64,000 nucleotides of DNA, from the NCBI RefSeq assembly GCF_928382285.1, contig NZ_CAKMSS010000007.1:1-64000 (forward strand), given 5' to 3'. Position 1 is the stretch's first letter; the number at the start of each line of letters is the position of its first letter. Shown in pieces: positions 31,901 through 41,799 of the stretch. The notes beneath the pieces were generated by a model. It searched no databases and had not been told where the DNA came from. It saw only the letters and a list, made by a program, of their open reading frames with translations. Made by a program: the position numbers and the translations under genes. The stretch comes from Rothia nasimurium (GTDB lineage Bacteria > Actinomycetota > Actinomycetes > Actinomycetales > Micrococcaceae).

Positions 31901-33093
31901 TGCAGGGCCGTAAAACTCGTTTGAACCCGGTGGTGGGGGCTGCCCGCCGCGAGGTGGCACGCGTGCTGGATCAGGTATTTGGGGCGGGTACGGTGGCCCC
32001 TACCGGTTCGTCAGGACGCCCTGGCCCGGGACCGGAGACCCAGCAGGTTCCCCTGGTGTTAGCTGCCGTTTCAGGTGGCCCGGACTCACTGGCCCTGGCG
32101 GTTCTTCTGGCCCACTTTAACCGGCGCCGGGACGTGCGCGTGGGTGCGGTGGTGGTGGACCACCAGCTCCAGGACGGCTCAGCTCAGGTCGCCGAGCGCA
32201 CCGCCCAGACCTTGCATGAGCTGGGTCTCAGCCCGGTACTGGTCGAGAAAGTGACCGTTGAGAGCGGTAAAGAGGGACCCGAAATGGCGGCCCGTACCGC
32301 CCGATACGGTGCCTTCGCCCGGGCGCTGGCCGCCACCGGGGCAGACGCTGTCGCCCTGGGCCACACCCTCGATGACCAGGCCGAAACCGTACTGCTGGGC
32401 CTGGCCCGGGGCTCCGGTACCCGCTCCCTGGCGGGTATGCCCCTAGACCGTACAGAAGACCACCCCGCTGGCCCCGTTCGGGTCATCCGCCCCTTGCTCA
32501 CTCTGCGCCGCTCTGAGATCGAAGACATCTGCGCTGACGCGGGTCTGACCCCCTGGCATGACCCCACCAACACCGACCAGTCACTTATGCGCGCCCGGGT
32601 GCGTCACAGCGTCCTGCCCTACCTCGAAGACCACCTGGGCGGTGGCGTTGCTGTCTCCCTGGCTCGCACCGCTTCCATCGCCGGTGCGGACGCCGACTAC
32701 CTGGCCTCCGCCGCCCAGCAGGCCCTGCAGGAGGTACTGGTGGGGGCGGACGAGCTCGCCCCCGCAGGCGCTGATATTGAAGGTCTGCTCGGGGTAGAGC
32801 CCGCCCGAAAGATGATCCTGCTCAACCGCGCTGCGCTCGCTGCCCTGCACCCGGCCCTGCGCACCCGCGTCCTTGCCCTTGCCCTTGAAGCAGCCGGGGG
32901 TATCGCCCCGGGCTTTGAGCGCTTAGCTGCCCTGGACACCTTTGCCGCCGAACACTCCGTGGCGGGTCCCCTGCAACTGCCCGGGCACATTTCGGCCTAC
33001 CGCCGCCGCCCCGGTACCACCATCACCCGGGCAGGTCAGAGCTACAACCTCAAGAAAACCGGCCTCATCGTTTTACTCAACACCGCCCCATAA
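31900..33093 (+). CDS. tilS: tRNA(Ile)-lysidine synthase
   Basis: This enzyme joins lysine to C34 of the minor tRNA-Ile using ATP, changing its codon reading from AUG to AUA. The PP-loop is AVSGGPDSLALAV near residues 55-67. HTLDDQAETVLLGLARGSG and the C-terminal tail of about 120 residues fit the family. Length is 397 residues. It starts at GTG 31900, overlapping the metalloprotease TAG, with AGGAAG upstream. It lies in the usual actinobacterial order tilS-hpt-ftsH. Confidence 0.93.
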   Translation: MQGRKTRLNPVVGAARREVARVLDQVFGAGTVAPTGSSGRPGPGPETQQVPLVLAAVSGGPDSLALAVLLAHFNRRRDVRVGAVVVDHQLQDGSAQVAERTAQTLHELGLSPVLVEKVTVESGKEGPEMAARTARYGAFARALAATGADAVALGHTLDDQAETVLLGLARGSGTRSLAGMPLDRTEDHPAGPVRVIRPLLTLRRSEIEDICADAGLTPWHDPTNTDQSLMRARVRHSVLPYLEDHLGGGVAVSLARTASIAGADADYLASAAQQALQEVLVGADELAPAGADIEGLLGVEPARKMILLNRAALAALHPALRTRVLALALEAAGGIAPGFERLAALDTFAAEHSVAGPLQLPGHISAYRRRPGTTITRAGQSYNLKKTGLIVLLNTAP

Positions 33094-33177
33094 ACCATAC
33101 TTAAAGGTGAACACGCGCTTTACCCTACCCAACAGGGCAGGGCGCACACCCTTTGAACCAGCAGAAAGCGATCAACC

Positions 33178-33729
33178 GTGGACGCACTCGACGTACAGAA
33201 CGACATCAAGCACGTTCTCTTCAGCAAAGAAGAAATCGACGCCAAGATTAAGGAACTTGCCGCCCAAATCGACAAGGACTACGAAGGCCGCGACGTACTG
33301 CTGGTCGGCGTACTCAAGGGCGCCATCATGGTCGTAGCCGACCTCTCCCGCGCCCTCAAGGCCCACTACACCATGGACTGGATGGCCGTCTCATCCTACG
33401 GTTCAGGCACCAAGTCATCCGGCGTCGTCCGCATCCTCAAGGACCTCGACACCGACCTGACCGGCCGCGACGTGCTCATCGTCGAAGACATCATCGACTC
33501 CGGCCTGACCCTCAAGTGGCTCCAGCAGAACCTGGTATCCCGCGGCGCCAACTCGGTCGAAATCTGCACCCTGCTGCGCAAGCCCAAGAGCGTCAAGACC
33601 GACGTTGAGGTCAAGTACGTCGGCTGGGACATCGAACCCGAATTCGTAGTGGGCTACGGCCTGGACTTCGCCGAGCGCTACCGCAACCTGGACTGCATCG
33701 TCACCCTGGCACCGCACGTCTACTCCTAA
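33178..33729 (+). CDS. hpt: Hypoxanthine phosphoribosyltransferase
   Basis: A salvage enzyme converting hypoxanthine or guanine plus PRPP to IMP or GMP. The 183-residue protein has the PRPP-binding loop VLIVEDIIDSGLTL near residues 98-111 and the flexible loop SSYGSGTKSSG near 73-83. It starts at GTG 33178 with AGAAAG upstream. It follows tilS by 84 bp and is followed by a stem-loop terminator, so it is probably co-transcribed with tilS but separate from ftsH. Confidence 0.94.
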   Translation: MDALDVQNDIKHVLFSKEEIDAKIKELAAQIDKDYEGRDVLLVGVLKGAIMVVADLSRALKAHYTMDWMAVSSYGSGTKSSGVVRILKDLDTDLTGRDVLIVEDIIDSGLTLKWLQQNLVSRGANSVEICTLLRKPKSVKTDVEVKYVGWDIEPEFVVGYGLDFAERYRNLDCIVTLAPHVYS

Positions 33730-33735
33730 ACACCG

Positions 33736-33781
33736 AGCACCTGTCAGAGAGCCCTGGCAGACTCCCCTCCGACGGTGCTTT
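33736..33781 (+). terminator. Probable terminator after hpt
   Basis: AGCACC(T)GTC (33736-33745) pairs with GACGGTGCT (33771-33779), enclosing CTGTCAG/CTGGCAG. Only a short T-run follows, so efficiency is uncertain. Confidence 0.5.
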
Positions 33782-33942
33782 AGCCCTGAGGTGAAAACCT
33801 TGAGGCATCAAGCAAGTACCCAGCAACTTTAGGTACATTAGATAGGTCTAGGCCCACCTGCACCCACTGCCGGGTGCTGGGGCTACCTTTGTGCGGGGCG
33901 CACACGGCGCCCCGCCCCGTTATTTTTGTGGAAGGCGCGGCT

Positions 33943-36036
33943 GTGCAGAATACGGATAACACCTCTGACCCCAAGAAAAAGGGGTTCTTCAGCAAGCTCA
34001 TCTCAGGGCCCTGGTTCTGGGTACTGCTGGCAGTTCTCATTGCCGTGCCCATGATCTTCGCAAACTCCCTAGCAGCCTCAACCCGCGTTGATACCAACGT
34101 GGGTATCAGCCTGCTGAATGACGAGAAAGTCGTCAGCGCCAAAATCTTCGACGGCGACCAGCGCGTAGACCTGGAACTCAAGGAAGACTACGTGAACGCC
34201 GCCGGTGAGAACCAGGGCAAGAACGTGAGCTTCTACTACGTACAGCCCCGCGCTACCGACGTTGTCGCGGCCATGGACAACGCCAACCTTGAGTCCTACA
34301 CCGATCAGCCGGTGCAGACCAACTGGTTCACCTCCATGCTGTCCTTCATCCTGCCTTTCGTGATCCTGGTGGCCCTCTTCTGGTTCCTGATGTCACGCAT
34401 GGGTGGCGGCAGCAACCAGATTATGAACTTCTCCAAGTCCCGCGCTAAGAAGTTCAACAAAGACAACCCCACCGTGCGCTTTGCCGACGTTGCCGGTGTT
34501 GACGAAGCCCTAGCAGAACTCGAAGAGGTCCGCGAATTCCTCGCCGAACCCGAAAAGTTCACCCGCCTGGGCGCCAAGATCCCCAAGGGCGTACTGCTCT
34601 ACGGCCCTCCCGGCACCGGTAAGACCCTGCTCGCTAAGGCCGTAGCCGGTGAAGCCGGCGTCCCCTTCTACTCCATCTCCGGTTCTGACTTCGTTGAAAT
34701 GTTTGTGGGTGTGGGCGCCTCCCGCGTGCGCGACCTCTTCAAGGAGGCTAAGTCCAACAAGGCCGCTATCATCTTCGTCGACGAAATTGACGCCGTAGGT
34801 CGTCAGCGTGGCGTCGGCATGGGCGGCGGTAATGACGAACGCGAGCAGACCCTCAACCAGCTGCTGGTTGAGATGGACGGCTTCGACGGCACCTCCAACA
34901 TCATCGTCATCGCGGCAACCAACCGCCCCGACGTGCTCGACCCCGCCCTGCTGCGTCCGGGCCGCTTCGATCGCCAGGTCGGCGTTGACGCCCCCGACCT
35001 CAAGGGCCGCCAGCGCATCCTCGAAGTGCACGCAGCCGGCAAGCCCATTGACCGCCGTGTTGACCTGGCCTCCGTCGCCAAGCGCACCCCCGGCTTTACC
35101 GGTGCTGACCTCGCCAACGTCATGAACGAAGCTGCCCTGCTCACCGCCCGCGACGGCGGCAACGTGATTGATGAACGCGCTATCGACGAGGCAATCGACC
35201 GCGTCATGGCAGGCCCCCAGCGTTCCTCCCGCATCATGAGCGAGCACGAGCGCACCGTCACCGCCTACCACGAAGGCGGTCACGCCCTGGTCGCAGCTGC
35301 CCTGCGCAACTCAGCACCCGTCACCAAGATTACGATTCTGCCGCGCGGCCGCGCCCTGGGCTACACCATGGTCATGCCTCAGGACGACAAGTACTCCACC
35401 ACCCGCCACGAACTGCTGGACCAGATGGCCTACGCCATGGGCGGCCGCGCAGCCGAAGAGCTGATCTTCCACGATCCCTCAACCGGCGCATCCAACGACA
35501 TTCAGAAGGCAACCGACACTGCCCGCAAGATGGTCACCGAATACGGCATGAGCGCCAAGGTCGGCTCAGTACGTCTAGCTGCCAAGGAATCCGACCCCTT
35601 CCTGGGCGGTGGTGCTGGCGGCGGCAACAACTTCTCTGACGAGATGGCCTACCTGGTGGACCAGGAAGTCGCCGCCCTGCTGGAGCAGGCCCACGATGAG
35701 GCCTACGAGATTCTGCGCGATAACCGCGATGTACTCGATGCCCTTTCCTTGGCCCTGCTCGAGAAGGAAACCCTGCTCGAGAACGACCTGGCGGAAATCT
35801 TCGCAGGCGTGCGCAAGCGCCCCGAACGCGACCACTGGTACTCCAAGTCCAACCGTGAGCCCTCTGCTCTGCCCCCGGTCAAGGTCGCTAAGGCAGAAGC
35901 CGATGAGGCTCCTGCCGCTGAAGAGCCGATCGTTCAGCAGCCCACCGTTGACCCCATGGATCCCGGTAACCCCCACCCCGGTGCCGCAGGCCCCGCGGGT
36001 AACCCCGATGTTGACCCCCTGGGAGGGCCCCGATAA
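33943..36036 (+). CDS. ftsH: ATP-dependent zinc metalloprotease FtsH
   Basis: A membrane-anchored AAA protease that removes damaged membrane and regulatory proteins. Two N-terminal helices lie near residues 23-45 and 135-155, with the exported loop between them. Walker A GPPGTGKT is at 221-228, Walker [11 protein letters not shown] near 279, the second region of homology follows with [10 protein letters not shown], and zinc-binding HEGGH is at 443-447. The C-terminal 60 residues are Pro/Ala/Glu-rich and disordered. I chose GTG 33943, with GGAAGG 7 nt upstream. Other in-frame starts at 33874 and 33928 are possible. Its stop overlaps the folE start by one base, placing it at the head of the folate genes. 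Confidence 0.95.
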   Translation: MQNTDNTSDPKKKGFFSKLISGPWFWVLLAVLIAVPMIFANSLAASTRVDTNVGISLLNDEKVVSAKIFDGDQRVDLELKEDYVNAAGENQGKNVSFYYVQPRATDVVAAMDNANLESYTDQPVQTNWFTSMLSFILPFVILVALFWFLMSRMGGGSNQIMNFSKSRAKKFNKDNPTVRFADVAGVDEALAELEEVREFLAEPEKFTRLGAKIPKGVLLYGPPGTGKTLLAKAVAGEAGVPFYSISGSDFVEMFVGVGASRVRDLFKEAKSNKAAIIFVDEIDAVGRQRGVGMGGGNDEREQTLNQLLVEMDGFDGTSNIIVIAATNRPDVLDPALLRPGRFDRQVGVDAPDLKGRQRILEVHAAGKPIDRRVDLASVAKRTPGFTGADLANVMNEAALLTARDGGNVIDERAIDEAIDRVMAGPQRSSRIMSEHERTVTAYHEGGHALVAAALRNSAPVTKITILPRGRALGYTMVMPQDDKYSTTRHELLDQMAYAMGGRAAEELIFHDPSTGASNDIQKATDTARKMVTEYGMSAKVGSVRLAAKESDPFLGGGAGGGNNFSDEMAYLVDQEVAALLEQAHDEAYEILRDNRDVLDALSLALLEKETLLENDLAEIFAGVRKRPERDHWYSKSNREPSALPPVKVAKAEADEAPAAEEPIVQQPTVDPMDPGNPHPGAAGPAGNPDVDPLGGPR

Positions 36037-36602
36037 TGGCAGTTGACCAGCCCCGTATCGAGGCCGCTATTCGCGAGATTCTGCTGGCTATCGGCGAGGA
36101 CCCCGATCGTGACGGCCTACTCGATACCCCGGCCCGCGTAGCCCGTGCCTACGATGAGATGTTTGCCGGTCTGCACCAGAGCGCCGGCGATATTCTGGGT
36201 ACCACTTTCGACATTGACCACTCCGAGCTGGTTTTGGTCAAGGACATTCCCTTCTACTCGACCTGCGAGCACCACCTGGTGCCCTTCTTCGGGCACGCCC
36301 ACATCGGTTATATCCCCGGTGGCGACGGCAAGGTAACGGGTCTGTCGAAGCTGGCCCGCCTGGTGGATGTCTACGCTAAGCGCCCCCAGGTACAGGAGCG
36401 TCTGACTACCCAGGTGATTGAGGCTCTCGAAGAGCATTTGCAGCCCACCGGTGCGATTGTGGTGATGCAGGCTGAACATATGTGCATGTCCATGCGCGGG
36501 GTGCGGAAGCCGGGAACCAAGACGGTGACGAGTGCCGTCCGCGGGGCCCTGCGCGATCCCGCTACCCGTGCCGAGGCGATGAGCCTGATCAACGCCTCCT
36601 GA
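36036..36602 (+). CDS. folE: GTP cyclohydrolase I
   Basis: Catalyses the first step of folate synthesis, GTP to dihydroneopterin triphosphate. The 188-residue protein has the zinc/active-site segment [20 protein letters not shown] near residues 70-90 and the C-terminal [14 protein letters not shown]. Its ATG overlaps the ftsH stop (TAATG). It is followed by a strong terminator, so folP onwards has its own promoter. Confidence 0.96.
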   Translation: MAVDQPRIEAAIREILLAIGEDPDRDGLLDTPARVARAYDEMFAGLHQSAGDILGTTFDIDHSELVLVKDIPFYSTCEHHLVPFFGHAHIGYIPGGDGKVTGLSKLARLVDVYAKRPQVQERLTTQVIEALEEHLQPTGAIVVMQAEHMCMSMRGVRKPGTKTVTSAVRGALRDPATRAEAMSLINAS

Positions 36603-36627
36603 TTTCTCCCAAGGGGACCTGATTTCT

Positions 36628-36660
36628 AAAAAAGGACCGCATAATATGCGGTCCTTTTTT
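36628..36660 (+). terminator. Strong terminator between folE and folP
   Basis: A perfect 15-bp stem (36628-36642 with 36646-36660) with an AAAAAA/TTTTTT base and a U-run. It splits the folate cluster into ftsH-folE and folP-folB-folK-DUF3180 transcripts. Confidence 0.9.
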
Positions 36661-36716
36661 GGTTTTGCGGTCCCCTTAGCTCAGGCGAGCAGGTAAGCGA
36701 GTGCTAGCCTGGGTGC

Positions 36717-37616
36717 ATGACCCTTCCTCACGCCCACGGTTCCTTCGCCAACCTGCCCACCGACCGCACCCTGATCATGGGGATTCTCAACGTCACCCCC
36801 GATTCCTTCTCAGATGGTGGCTTGCACGCGGACGCCGCCACGGCAGTTGCGCACGCCAAGACCCTGGTTGCCCAGGGGGCAGACATTATTGATGTGGGGG
36901 GCGAATCAACCCGCCCCGGTGCCACCCGTGTTGACCTGGCTGAGGAGCAGCGCCGCGTCCTGCCTGTTATTGAAGCTTTAGCTGCTGAGAACATCGTCAT
37001 GTCGGTTGATACCCTCAACCCCGAAACCGCCCGCGCCGCCGTCGCAGCTGGCGCCCACATCATCAACGACGTTGCTGGCATGAGCCTGCGCGAAGACATG
37101 ATTGAGACTGTCGCTGAGCTGGGCGTGCCCTACATTCTCATGCACTCGCGCGGTACCTCCATCACCATGGACTCCCAGGCCGTCTACACCGATGTTGCCG
37201 GTGAGGTCTTTAGCGAGCTCTTTACCCTGCGCGAGCGACTGCTTGCCGGGGGAGTGGCACCCGAGCAGATTATTCTTGACCCCGGCCCCGGCTTTGCTAA
37301 GCAGGGGGAGCAAAACTGGCAGATTTTAGCGGGTCTGCAGGCCCTGACAGCTGAGGGGCACCGGGTGCTGGTGGCTGGTTCCCGCAAGCGCTTTATCGCC
37401 CGGCTTTTGCAGGAGCAGGACGCCGCAGCCTCCGGTCTGCCGGCAGAGCAGGTTACTGAGCGCCCGGCTACTGAACGGGATGTTGCCAGCGCAGCCCTTT
37501 CGGTGATGGCAGCTGAGGCGGGAGCCTGGGCCGTGCGCGTCCATAATGTGCAGGCGACCGCCGATGCCCTGGCCGTGCGCGCAGCCTGGCGGCGAGCGTC
37601 CGCTCTCTCAAACTAG
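36717..37616 (+). CDS. folP: Dihydropteroate synthase
   Basis: Joins p-aminobenzoate to the pterin pyrophosphate to form dihydropteroate; it is the sulfonamide target. The 299-residue TIM barrel shows LIMGILNVTPDSFSDGG near residues 18-34, DVGGESTRPGA near 60-70, and SVDTLNPETARAA and ILDPGPGFAK further on. A TAGCCT box (36705-36710) ends 6 nt before ATG 36717 and there is no ribosome site, so the message is probably leaderless. Confidence 0.95.
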   Translation: MTLPHAHGSFANLPTDRTLIMGILNVTPDSFSDGGLHADAATAVAHAKTLVAQGADIIDVGGESTRPGATRVDLAEEQRRVLPVIEALAAENIVMSVDTLNPETARAAVAAGAHIINDVAGMSLREDMIETVAELGVPYILMHSRGTSITMDSQAVYTDVAGEVFSELFTLRERLLAGGVAPEQIILDPGPGFAKQGEQNWQILAGLQALTAEGHRVLVAGSRKRFIARLLQEQDAAASGLPAEQVTERPATERDVASAALSVMAAEAGAWAVRVHNVQATADALAVRAAWRRASALSN

Positions 37617-37874
37617 GTGGCGCAGGTAGCCATGAAACAGAAGCGTCATAAATGAAAATGTCTTTGTGACTTTAAGCGCTTTAGAGGTGGTGCTTTAGAC
37701 CCGCTTAAGTACTATCCTTCCCAGCAAATACCCGGGTGAGACTATCTTTAGGCATGTCGAAGGGCACACATAACGGTCACTAACGGTTGCCCCCGCTGCG
37801 TGGATAATGGCTACAAAGCACCGGCGCTTCAACTCTGAACTGCCACCGGTGACCAGACTCGGTGAAAGGTGACC

Positions 37875-38285
37875 ATGCACGATCACAGCTCATCGGCAGA
37901 TACGCGAGACTACTCGCGCGCTGACCGCATAACGCTCACAGGTGTGGGTAGCGTGGGCTACCACGGGGTGCTCGACTCTGAAAAGCAGACCGGCCAGCCC
38001 TTCTTCGTCGATATCACCATGTTCACCGACTTTACCCGGGCCGCTGCCACCGACGATGTGGCGCACACCGTCAACTACGCCGAAGTAGCTGAGGTCATCC
38101 GCGAAATCGTCACTGGTGAATCCCTGGACCTCATTGAAACCCTGGCTGAGCGTATCGCTACCGCTGTGCTTGAGAAGTTCCCCCTGCTGGCGGTTGAGCT
38201 GACCGTACATAAGCCCAAGGCCCCTATCGAGGTGACCTTCGCCGATGTGTCGGTGACGATTTTTAGGGAGAAGCATGCCGGTTAA
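37875..38285 (+). CDS. folB: Dihydroneopterin aldolase
   Basis: Converts dihydroneopterin to hydroxymethyl-dihydropterin and glycolaldehyde. The 136-residue protein has the family core ITLTGVGSVGYHGVLDSEKQTGQPFFVDI near residues 20-48, NYAEVAEVI near 75, and the VELTVHKPKAPI strand. I chose ATG 37875 with GAAAGG 5 nt upstream rather than GTG 37869. It overlaps folK by 11 bp. The 258-bp gap before it has a TACTAT box near 37710 and a one-mismatch DnaA box on the minus strand at about 37799-37807. Confidence 0.94.
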   Translation: MHDHSSSADTRDYSRADRITLTGVGSVGYHGVLDSEKQTGQPFFVDITMFTDFTRAAATDDVAHTVNYAEVAEVIREIVTGESLDLIETLAERIATAVLEKFPLLAVELTVHKPKAPIEVTFADVSVTIFREKHAG

Positions 38286-38781
38286 AGCCATTCTTGCCCT
38301 GGGCTCTAACCTGGGCAATAGCGAAGACACCCTGATTAAGGCAATTGGCGATATCTGCTCCCACGAGAAAATCGCGGTGACCAAGATTTCCCCCATCGCT
38401 ATCACAGCTCCCGTGGGCGGCCCTGCCGGCCAGCCCGACTACGCCAACATGGTGGTTGAGATTGAGACCAGCCTGCGGCCCTTCATGCTGCTGGAATACA
38501 CCCAGCAGATTGAGCAGAAGCACCACCGCACCCGCGACGTCCGCTGGGGCCCGCGTACCCTGGATATCGACATTATCGACATCGCCTCCCTGGAGATGGA
38601 CGACCCCGACCTCACCCTGCCCCACCCGCGGGCTGCTGAACGGGCCTTTGTTCTGGAACCCTGGGCTCGTATGGACCCCGCTGCCCTCCTTTTGGGTTCA
38701 TCAGTGCGTCAGCTGGCAGACGACGCAGCGGACGCCGGTGGCATCCGCGAGTTCCACCCCGCCCCGGTGGTCTGCGCGTGA
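38275..38781 (+). CDS. folK: HPPK, 2-amino-4-hydroxy-6-hydroxymethyldihydropteridine diphosphokinase
   Basis: Transfers pyrophosphate from ATP to hydroxymethyl-dihydropterin, making the folP substrate. The 168-residue protein opens with ILALGSNLGNSEDTL. The HPPK signature RDVRWGPRTLDIDIIDI is near residues 84-100, followed by LPHPRAAERAFVLEPW. The start lies inside the end of folB (11-bp overlap) and the stop overlaps DUF3180 as GTGA, so all three are coupled. Confidence 0.95.
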   Translation: MPVKAILALGSNLGNSEDTLIKAIGDICSHEKIAVTKISPIAITAPVGGPAGQPDYANMVVEIETSLRPFMLLEYTQQIEQKHHRTRDVRWGPRTLDIDIIDIASLEMDDPDLTLPHPRAAERAFVLEPWARMDPAALLLGSSVRQLADDAADAGGIREFHPAPVVCA

Positions 38782-39305
38782 AACTGCGAAGCCGGGCCCT
38801 CGCCCTCTTAGCGGGTGTAGGCGTTGCAAGCGGGGCGGTTCTTAACCTTCTGAGTGTTCAGTCAGGCGGCCCCGAGCTATCCCTGCCTGCCCTCACTCTG
38901 CTCGCTGCCCTCATCCTGGCAGGTCTGGCCCTCTACTTCGCCCGGCAGGTCTACCGGTATAGCCGGGTGGAGACCCGTAAGAACGCCGGTTCCATGAACC
39001 CCCTCATGGCCGCCCGGGTTGCTGTCTTCGCCCAGGCCCTGGCCCTCACTGGCGCCCTGGTCGGCGGCTGGCAGGTGGCTATCCTCGTCTACCAGCTGGG
39101 CCTGCTGACCTCCCGCGCTTTGGCGCAACCGCTGGTGGAAAGCTCTGTCGCTTTAGTCGGTGGACTGGTGATGCTGGTTGCCGGTATCGTCGCCGAGAAC
39201 TGGTGCAAGATTCCTCCGGGAGATCAGGACGCCGGTGGTGGGGTTGGCGAGGTCAGCCCACAGACCGGTCCCCTGGCTCGCAATAAGCCGGACTCTTCTT
39301 CCTAG
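38778..39305 (+). CDS. DUF3180 membrane protein
   Basis: A 175-residue protein with four hydrophobic segments (near residues 7-25, 34-54, 78-100 and 117-140). The stretch SRVETRKNAGSMNPLMAARVAVFAQALALTGALVGG is the DUF3180 hallmark. This family follows folK throughout actinobacteria. Its function is unknown, and the constant linkage hints at a tie to folate or to the next membrane genes. GTG 38778 overlaps the folK stop by 4 bp. A long copy of the dispersed repeat follows. Confidence 0.88.
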   Translation: MKLRSRALALLAGVGVASGAVLNLLSVQSGGPELSLPALTLLAALILAGLALYFARQVYRYSRVETRKNAGSMNPLMAARVAVFAQALALTGALVGGWQVAILVYQLGLLTSRALAQPLVESSVALVGGLVMLVAGIVAENWCKIPPGDQDAGGGVGEVSPQTGPLARNKPDSSS

Positions 39306-39372
39306 CCGGTAAGGTTTAGGCAGGCTTTCCCTCCGTGCCATAATGGTGTAGACCACATTTGAAGCATATAGA

Positions 39373-39560
39373 GGGTTTTTATAAGGTATGCCAGGCTCAC
39401 GCTCGCTGCCGACCCTCTCGCTGGTTCGCTAGCGCTCACAAGGTGATTCACGCCCCGCCTTGCGGCGGATTCCGTTCGCTCTTGTGTGCTGACGCACCCG
39501 CTCACTCTATCGAGCCAGCAGCTTCGCTGTGAGCCTGCCTACCTACTTTATGAATAAGCC
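39373..39560. repeat. Dispersed intergenic repeat, long copy 2
   Basis: Same orientation as the copy at 18264. The right end ATGAATAAGCC (39550-39560) and inner right arm GTGAGCCTGC (39529-39538) are intact. The left end is degraded (GGTTTTTATAAGG instead of GGCTTATTCATAAGG) and the inner left arm is CCAGGCTCAC (39391-39400). The middle (CACGCCCCGCCTTGCGGCGG, then ATTCCGTTCGCTCTTG) matches copy 1. The left boundary is approximate. Confidence 0.8.
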
Positions 39561-39582
39561 TTATACGTAACGAGAGAGCACC

Positions 39583-40140
39583 ATGAACGAGCCGCAATTT
39601 ACACCTACCCTGCCCCCGCTCGACCTTGATGGCCTGGGCAAGCAGACCATAGATCTACCCGAGGTCAGTTGGAAGCGGGTTTCGCCCAAGTACGTTCGGG
39701 TTAAGCTCATCACCTCTCTCATCTGGTCTCTTATTCTGCTGGGGCTGGCGTCCCTACCGCTTATCATGACGCTTGTGGTGGAGAGCTGGAACTGGGCACC
39801 CTGGGCCTACTGGGGCCTACCTGCCTTGGTGCTCATCTGGCGACTGTGGGTGCTAATACTGGTCAAGCGCCGGGTGCAGGCTATTGGCTACAGTGAACGC
39901 GCTGACCACCTGCTCAAGCGATCCGGCCTGCTCTTCCGTTCGCTCACCGCTGTGCCTTACGGGCGTATCCAGTACGTCGATGTGTCCTCTGGGCCGCTCG
40001 AAAATGCGCTCTCACTGGCCAGCGTTGAGGTAAAAACCGCGGCCAACAGCATCACTATTCCGGGCCTGGCCAAGAGCGAGGCTGACCAGCTGCGCGAGGT
40101 TCTTACCGACCTGTCGGACGCCAGAATGGCGGGCCTCTAA
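39583..40140 (+). CDS. PH-domain membrane protein (YdbS-like)
   Basis: A 185-residue protein with a short N-terminal tail, two membrane helices (near residues 47-66 and 70-92), and a bacterial PH domain: GYSERADHLLKRSGLLFRSLTAVPYGRIQYVDVSSGPLENALSLASVEVKT. It is related to YdbS. The gene is followed with no gap by a larger YdbT-like partner, the usual pairing. The role is unknown; in some bacteria these pairs affect envelope stress tolerance. ATG 39583 has AACGAGAGAG upstream. Confidence 0.88.
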   Translation: MNEPQFTPTLPPLDLDGLGKQTIDLPEVSWKRVSPKYVRVKLITSLIWSLILLGLASLPLIMTLVVESWNWAPWAYWGLPALVLIWRLWVLILVKRRVQAIGYSERADHLLKRSGLLFRSLTAVPYGRIQYVDVSSGPLENALSLASVEVKTAANSITIPGLAKSEADQLREVLTDLSDARMAGL

Positions 40141-41799
40141 ATGAGCGAACAGGTACCCACCTCAGAATCACCGGCGGTTTCCACCGATATCACCGCCCGC
40201 GAAGAAGCCGCCCTTACCTGGCGGCGGGCTCACCCGCTCTCACCCCTGGTGAGGGCCTGGCTGATTATCGTCGTGTTCGTCTACACCATCGCTAACAACC
40301 TGGTCGACGACCTCTTCACCGGCGAAGAACCCCTTGACCTGCGCGAACTCGGGCAGAGCGGCCCGCCAGATACCGTCTTTCTCTCCTGGACGAGCATCTT
40401 CGGGGGCTTCTGGTTCCTGGGAGTGCTGGCCGTCTTCTTCCTGCTCTTGCTGCTGCCCTTCCTCTCAACCTGGTTCTTTTACCGGTTTGCGGTCGATGAC
40501 CACAATGTCTACATCAAGAGCGGCATGCTCTTCAAAACCGAGCGCAAGGCCCGGTTAGACCGCGTGCAGTCTATCGACGTCAACCGCCCCCTGATGGCCC
40601 GCCTGCTGGGCCTGGCAGAGCTTAAATTCGACGTGGCAGACGGAGATTCTTCTGCCCTGCGGGTGCAGTTCCTCAAGTACGCCGATGCCCGTGCCCTGCG
40701 CGAGCAGCTTCTAGCCCGGGTGCGCACCCTCAAAGCCGATGCGGCAGACTCCCCGGCGCCGGCGTCCGCTCCTGCCGACCAGCCCGCCCACCGCGACATG
40801 GCAGACCGCCTGAGCGACCATCTCACCGAGAATTTTCTGGGGGTTAAGGACGCCGGTGAGCAGCTTATCGTCAAGGTGCCGGTTGCGCGGCTGTTGGGGT
40901 CGATGGTGCTGAGCCTGGGCTGGGTCGTGGGCCTGCTTTTCCTCTTGGGCATGGGCGGGCTGATGTTCTGGGCAGAGATGTCCCTGGGCGCTATTTTCGC
41001 TTCGAACGTGGCGGTTATCCTGACTATCGTTTCGAGCGCCTGGAAGCGCTTTAACACCGGCTTCAACTTTTCGCTTTCCACCAGCCCGGACGGCCTGAAA
41101 ACCCGCTTCGGTTTTACCGACACCACCACCCAGACCTTGCCCGAGGGGCGCGTCCAGCGTATTTCGGTAGAGCAACCCTTGCTCTGGCGTATAACCGGCT
41201 GGTACCGGGTCAAGGTGACCCTGCTCGGTAAGGGCGAGGGACAGGGTGAGTTTGCCGGTGAGCTGCTCCCGGTAGGCACCCTTGATGACGTGATGCGGGT
41301 GCTCCCCCTGGTGGTGCCGGCCCAGCAGGACGGCGGTGTTTCGCCTGCCCAGCTCATAGCCGGTTTGGCAGGTGGCGGCGCAGAACAGGACTTTACGGTC
41401 TCCCCGGCGTCCGCCCGCTGGTTTGACCCCCTGACCTACCGCCGCAACGGCTTCGCGGTAACACCCCTGCTCCTGCTGGTGAGGTCAGGTCGTTGGGTGC
41501 GCCGCCTCTCCTTTGTTCCGCACCGCAAGGTGCAGAGCCTTGAGCTGAGCCAGGGGCCCCTACAGAAGCGGGCTGGGCTGGCTCACCTGTCGCTGCGGGT
41601 TGCCGGGGGAACCCTGCCCACCGCGGTGCATAACGCGGACGCCGAGGTCGCCCGCGCCCTGGCTATCCGCCTGGCCCAGATGGGAGTTGCGCCTGCATCA
41701 GTGCCGACGTCTGCGGACAAGGGGAAAGGCTCCGGTACCTCTTCGCAGCTCCCGCCCTACGAGCTCCTACCTCTGCCCGATACTGAGATAGGAAACTGA
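40141..41799 (+). CDS. PH-domain membrane protein with repeated domains (YdbT-like)
   Basis: A 552-residue protein with membrane helices near residues 39-57, 80-115, 245-265 and 270-290. Three PH-like units are visible: KSGMLFKTERKARLDRVQSIDVNRPLMARLLGL, then FGFTDTTTQTLPEGRVQRISVEQPLLWRI, then LVRSGRWVRRLSFVPHRKVQSLELSQGPLQKR. It starts directly after the smaller partner, and its stop overlaps the next ATG (TGATG), so it is coupled to the ABC gene. It probably works as a heteromeric membrane complex with the 39583 product. Confidence 0.87.
   Translation: MSEQVPTSESPAVSTDITAREEAALTWRRAHPLSPLVRAWLIIVVFVYTIANNLVDDLFTGEEPLDLRELGQSGPPDTVFLSWTSIFGGFWFLGVLAVFFLLLLLPFLSTWFFYRFAVDDHNVYIKSGMLFKTERKARLDRVQSIDVNRPLMARLLGLAELKFDVADGDSSALRVQFLKYADARALREQLLARVRTLKADAADSPAPASAPADQPAHRDMADRLSDHLTENFLGVKDAGEQLIVKVPVARLLGSMVLSLGWVVGLLFLLGMGGLMFWAEMSLGAIFASNVAVILTIVSSAWKRFNTGFNFSLSTSPDGLKTRFGFTDTTTQTLPEGRVQRISVEQPLLWRITGWYRVKVTLLGKGEGQGEFAGELLPVGTLDDVMRVLPLVVPAQQDGGVSPAQLIAGLAGGGAEQDFTVSPASARWFDPLTYRRNGFAVTPLLLLVRSGRWVRRLSFVPHRKVQSLELSQGPLQKRAGLAHLSLRVAGGTLPTAVHNADAEVARALAIRLAQMGVAPASVPTSADKGKGSGTSSQLPPYELLPLPDTEIGN

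Noticed and set aside
34510-35283. Minus-strand open frame of 257 codons inside ftsH
   Set aside because: It reads through the AAA module of ftsH in antisense. The composition (Gly/Val/Asp/His) is typical of antisense of biased codons, with no start signal.
40509-41357. Minus-strand open frame of 282 codons in the YdbT-like gene
   Set aside because: The Ser/Arg-rich composition and complete overlap with a clear PH-domain gene mark it as an antisense artefact.
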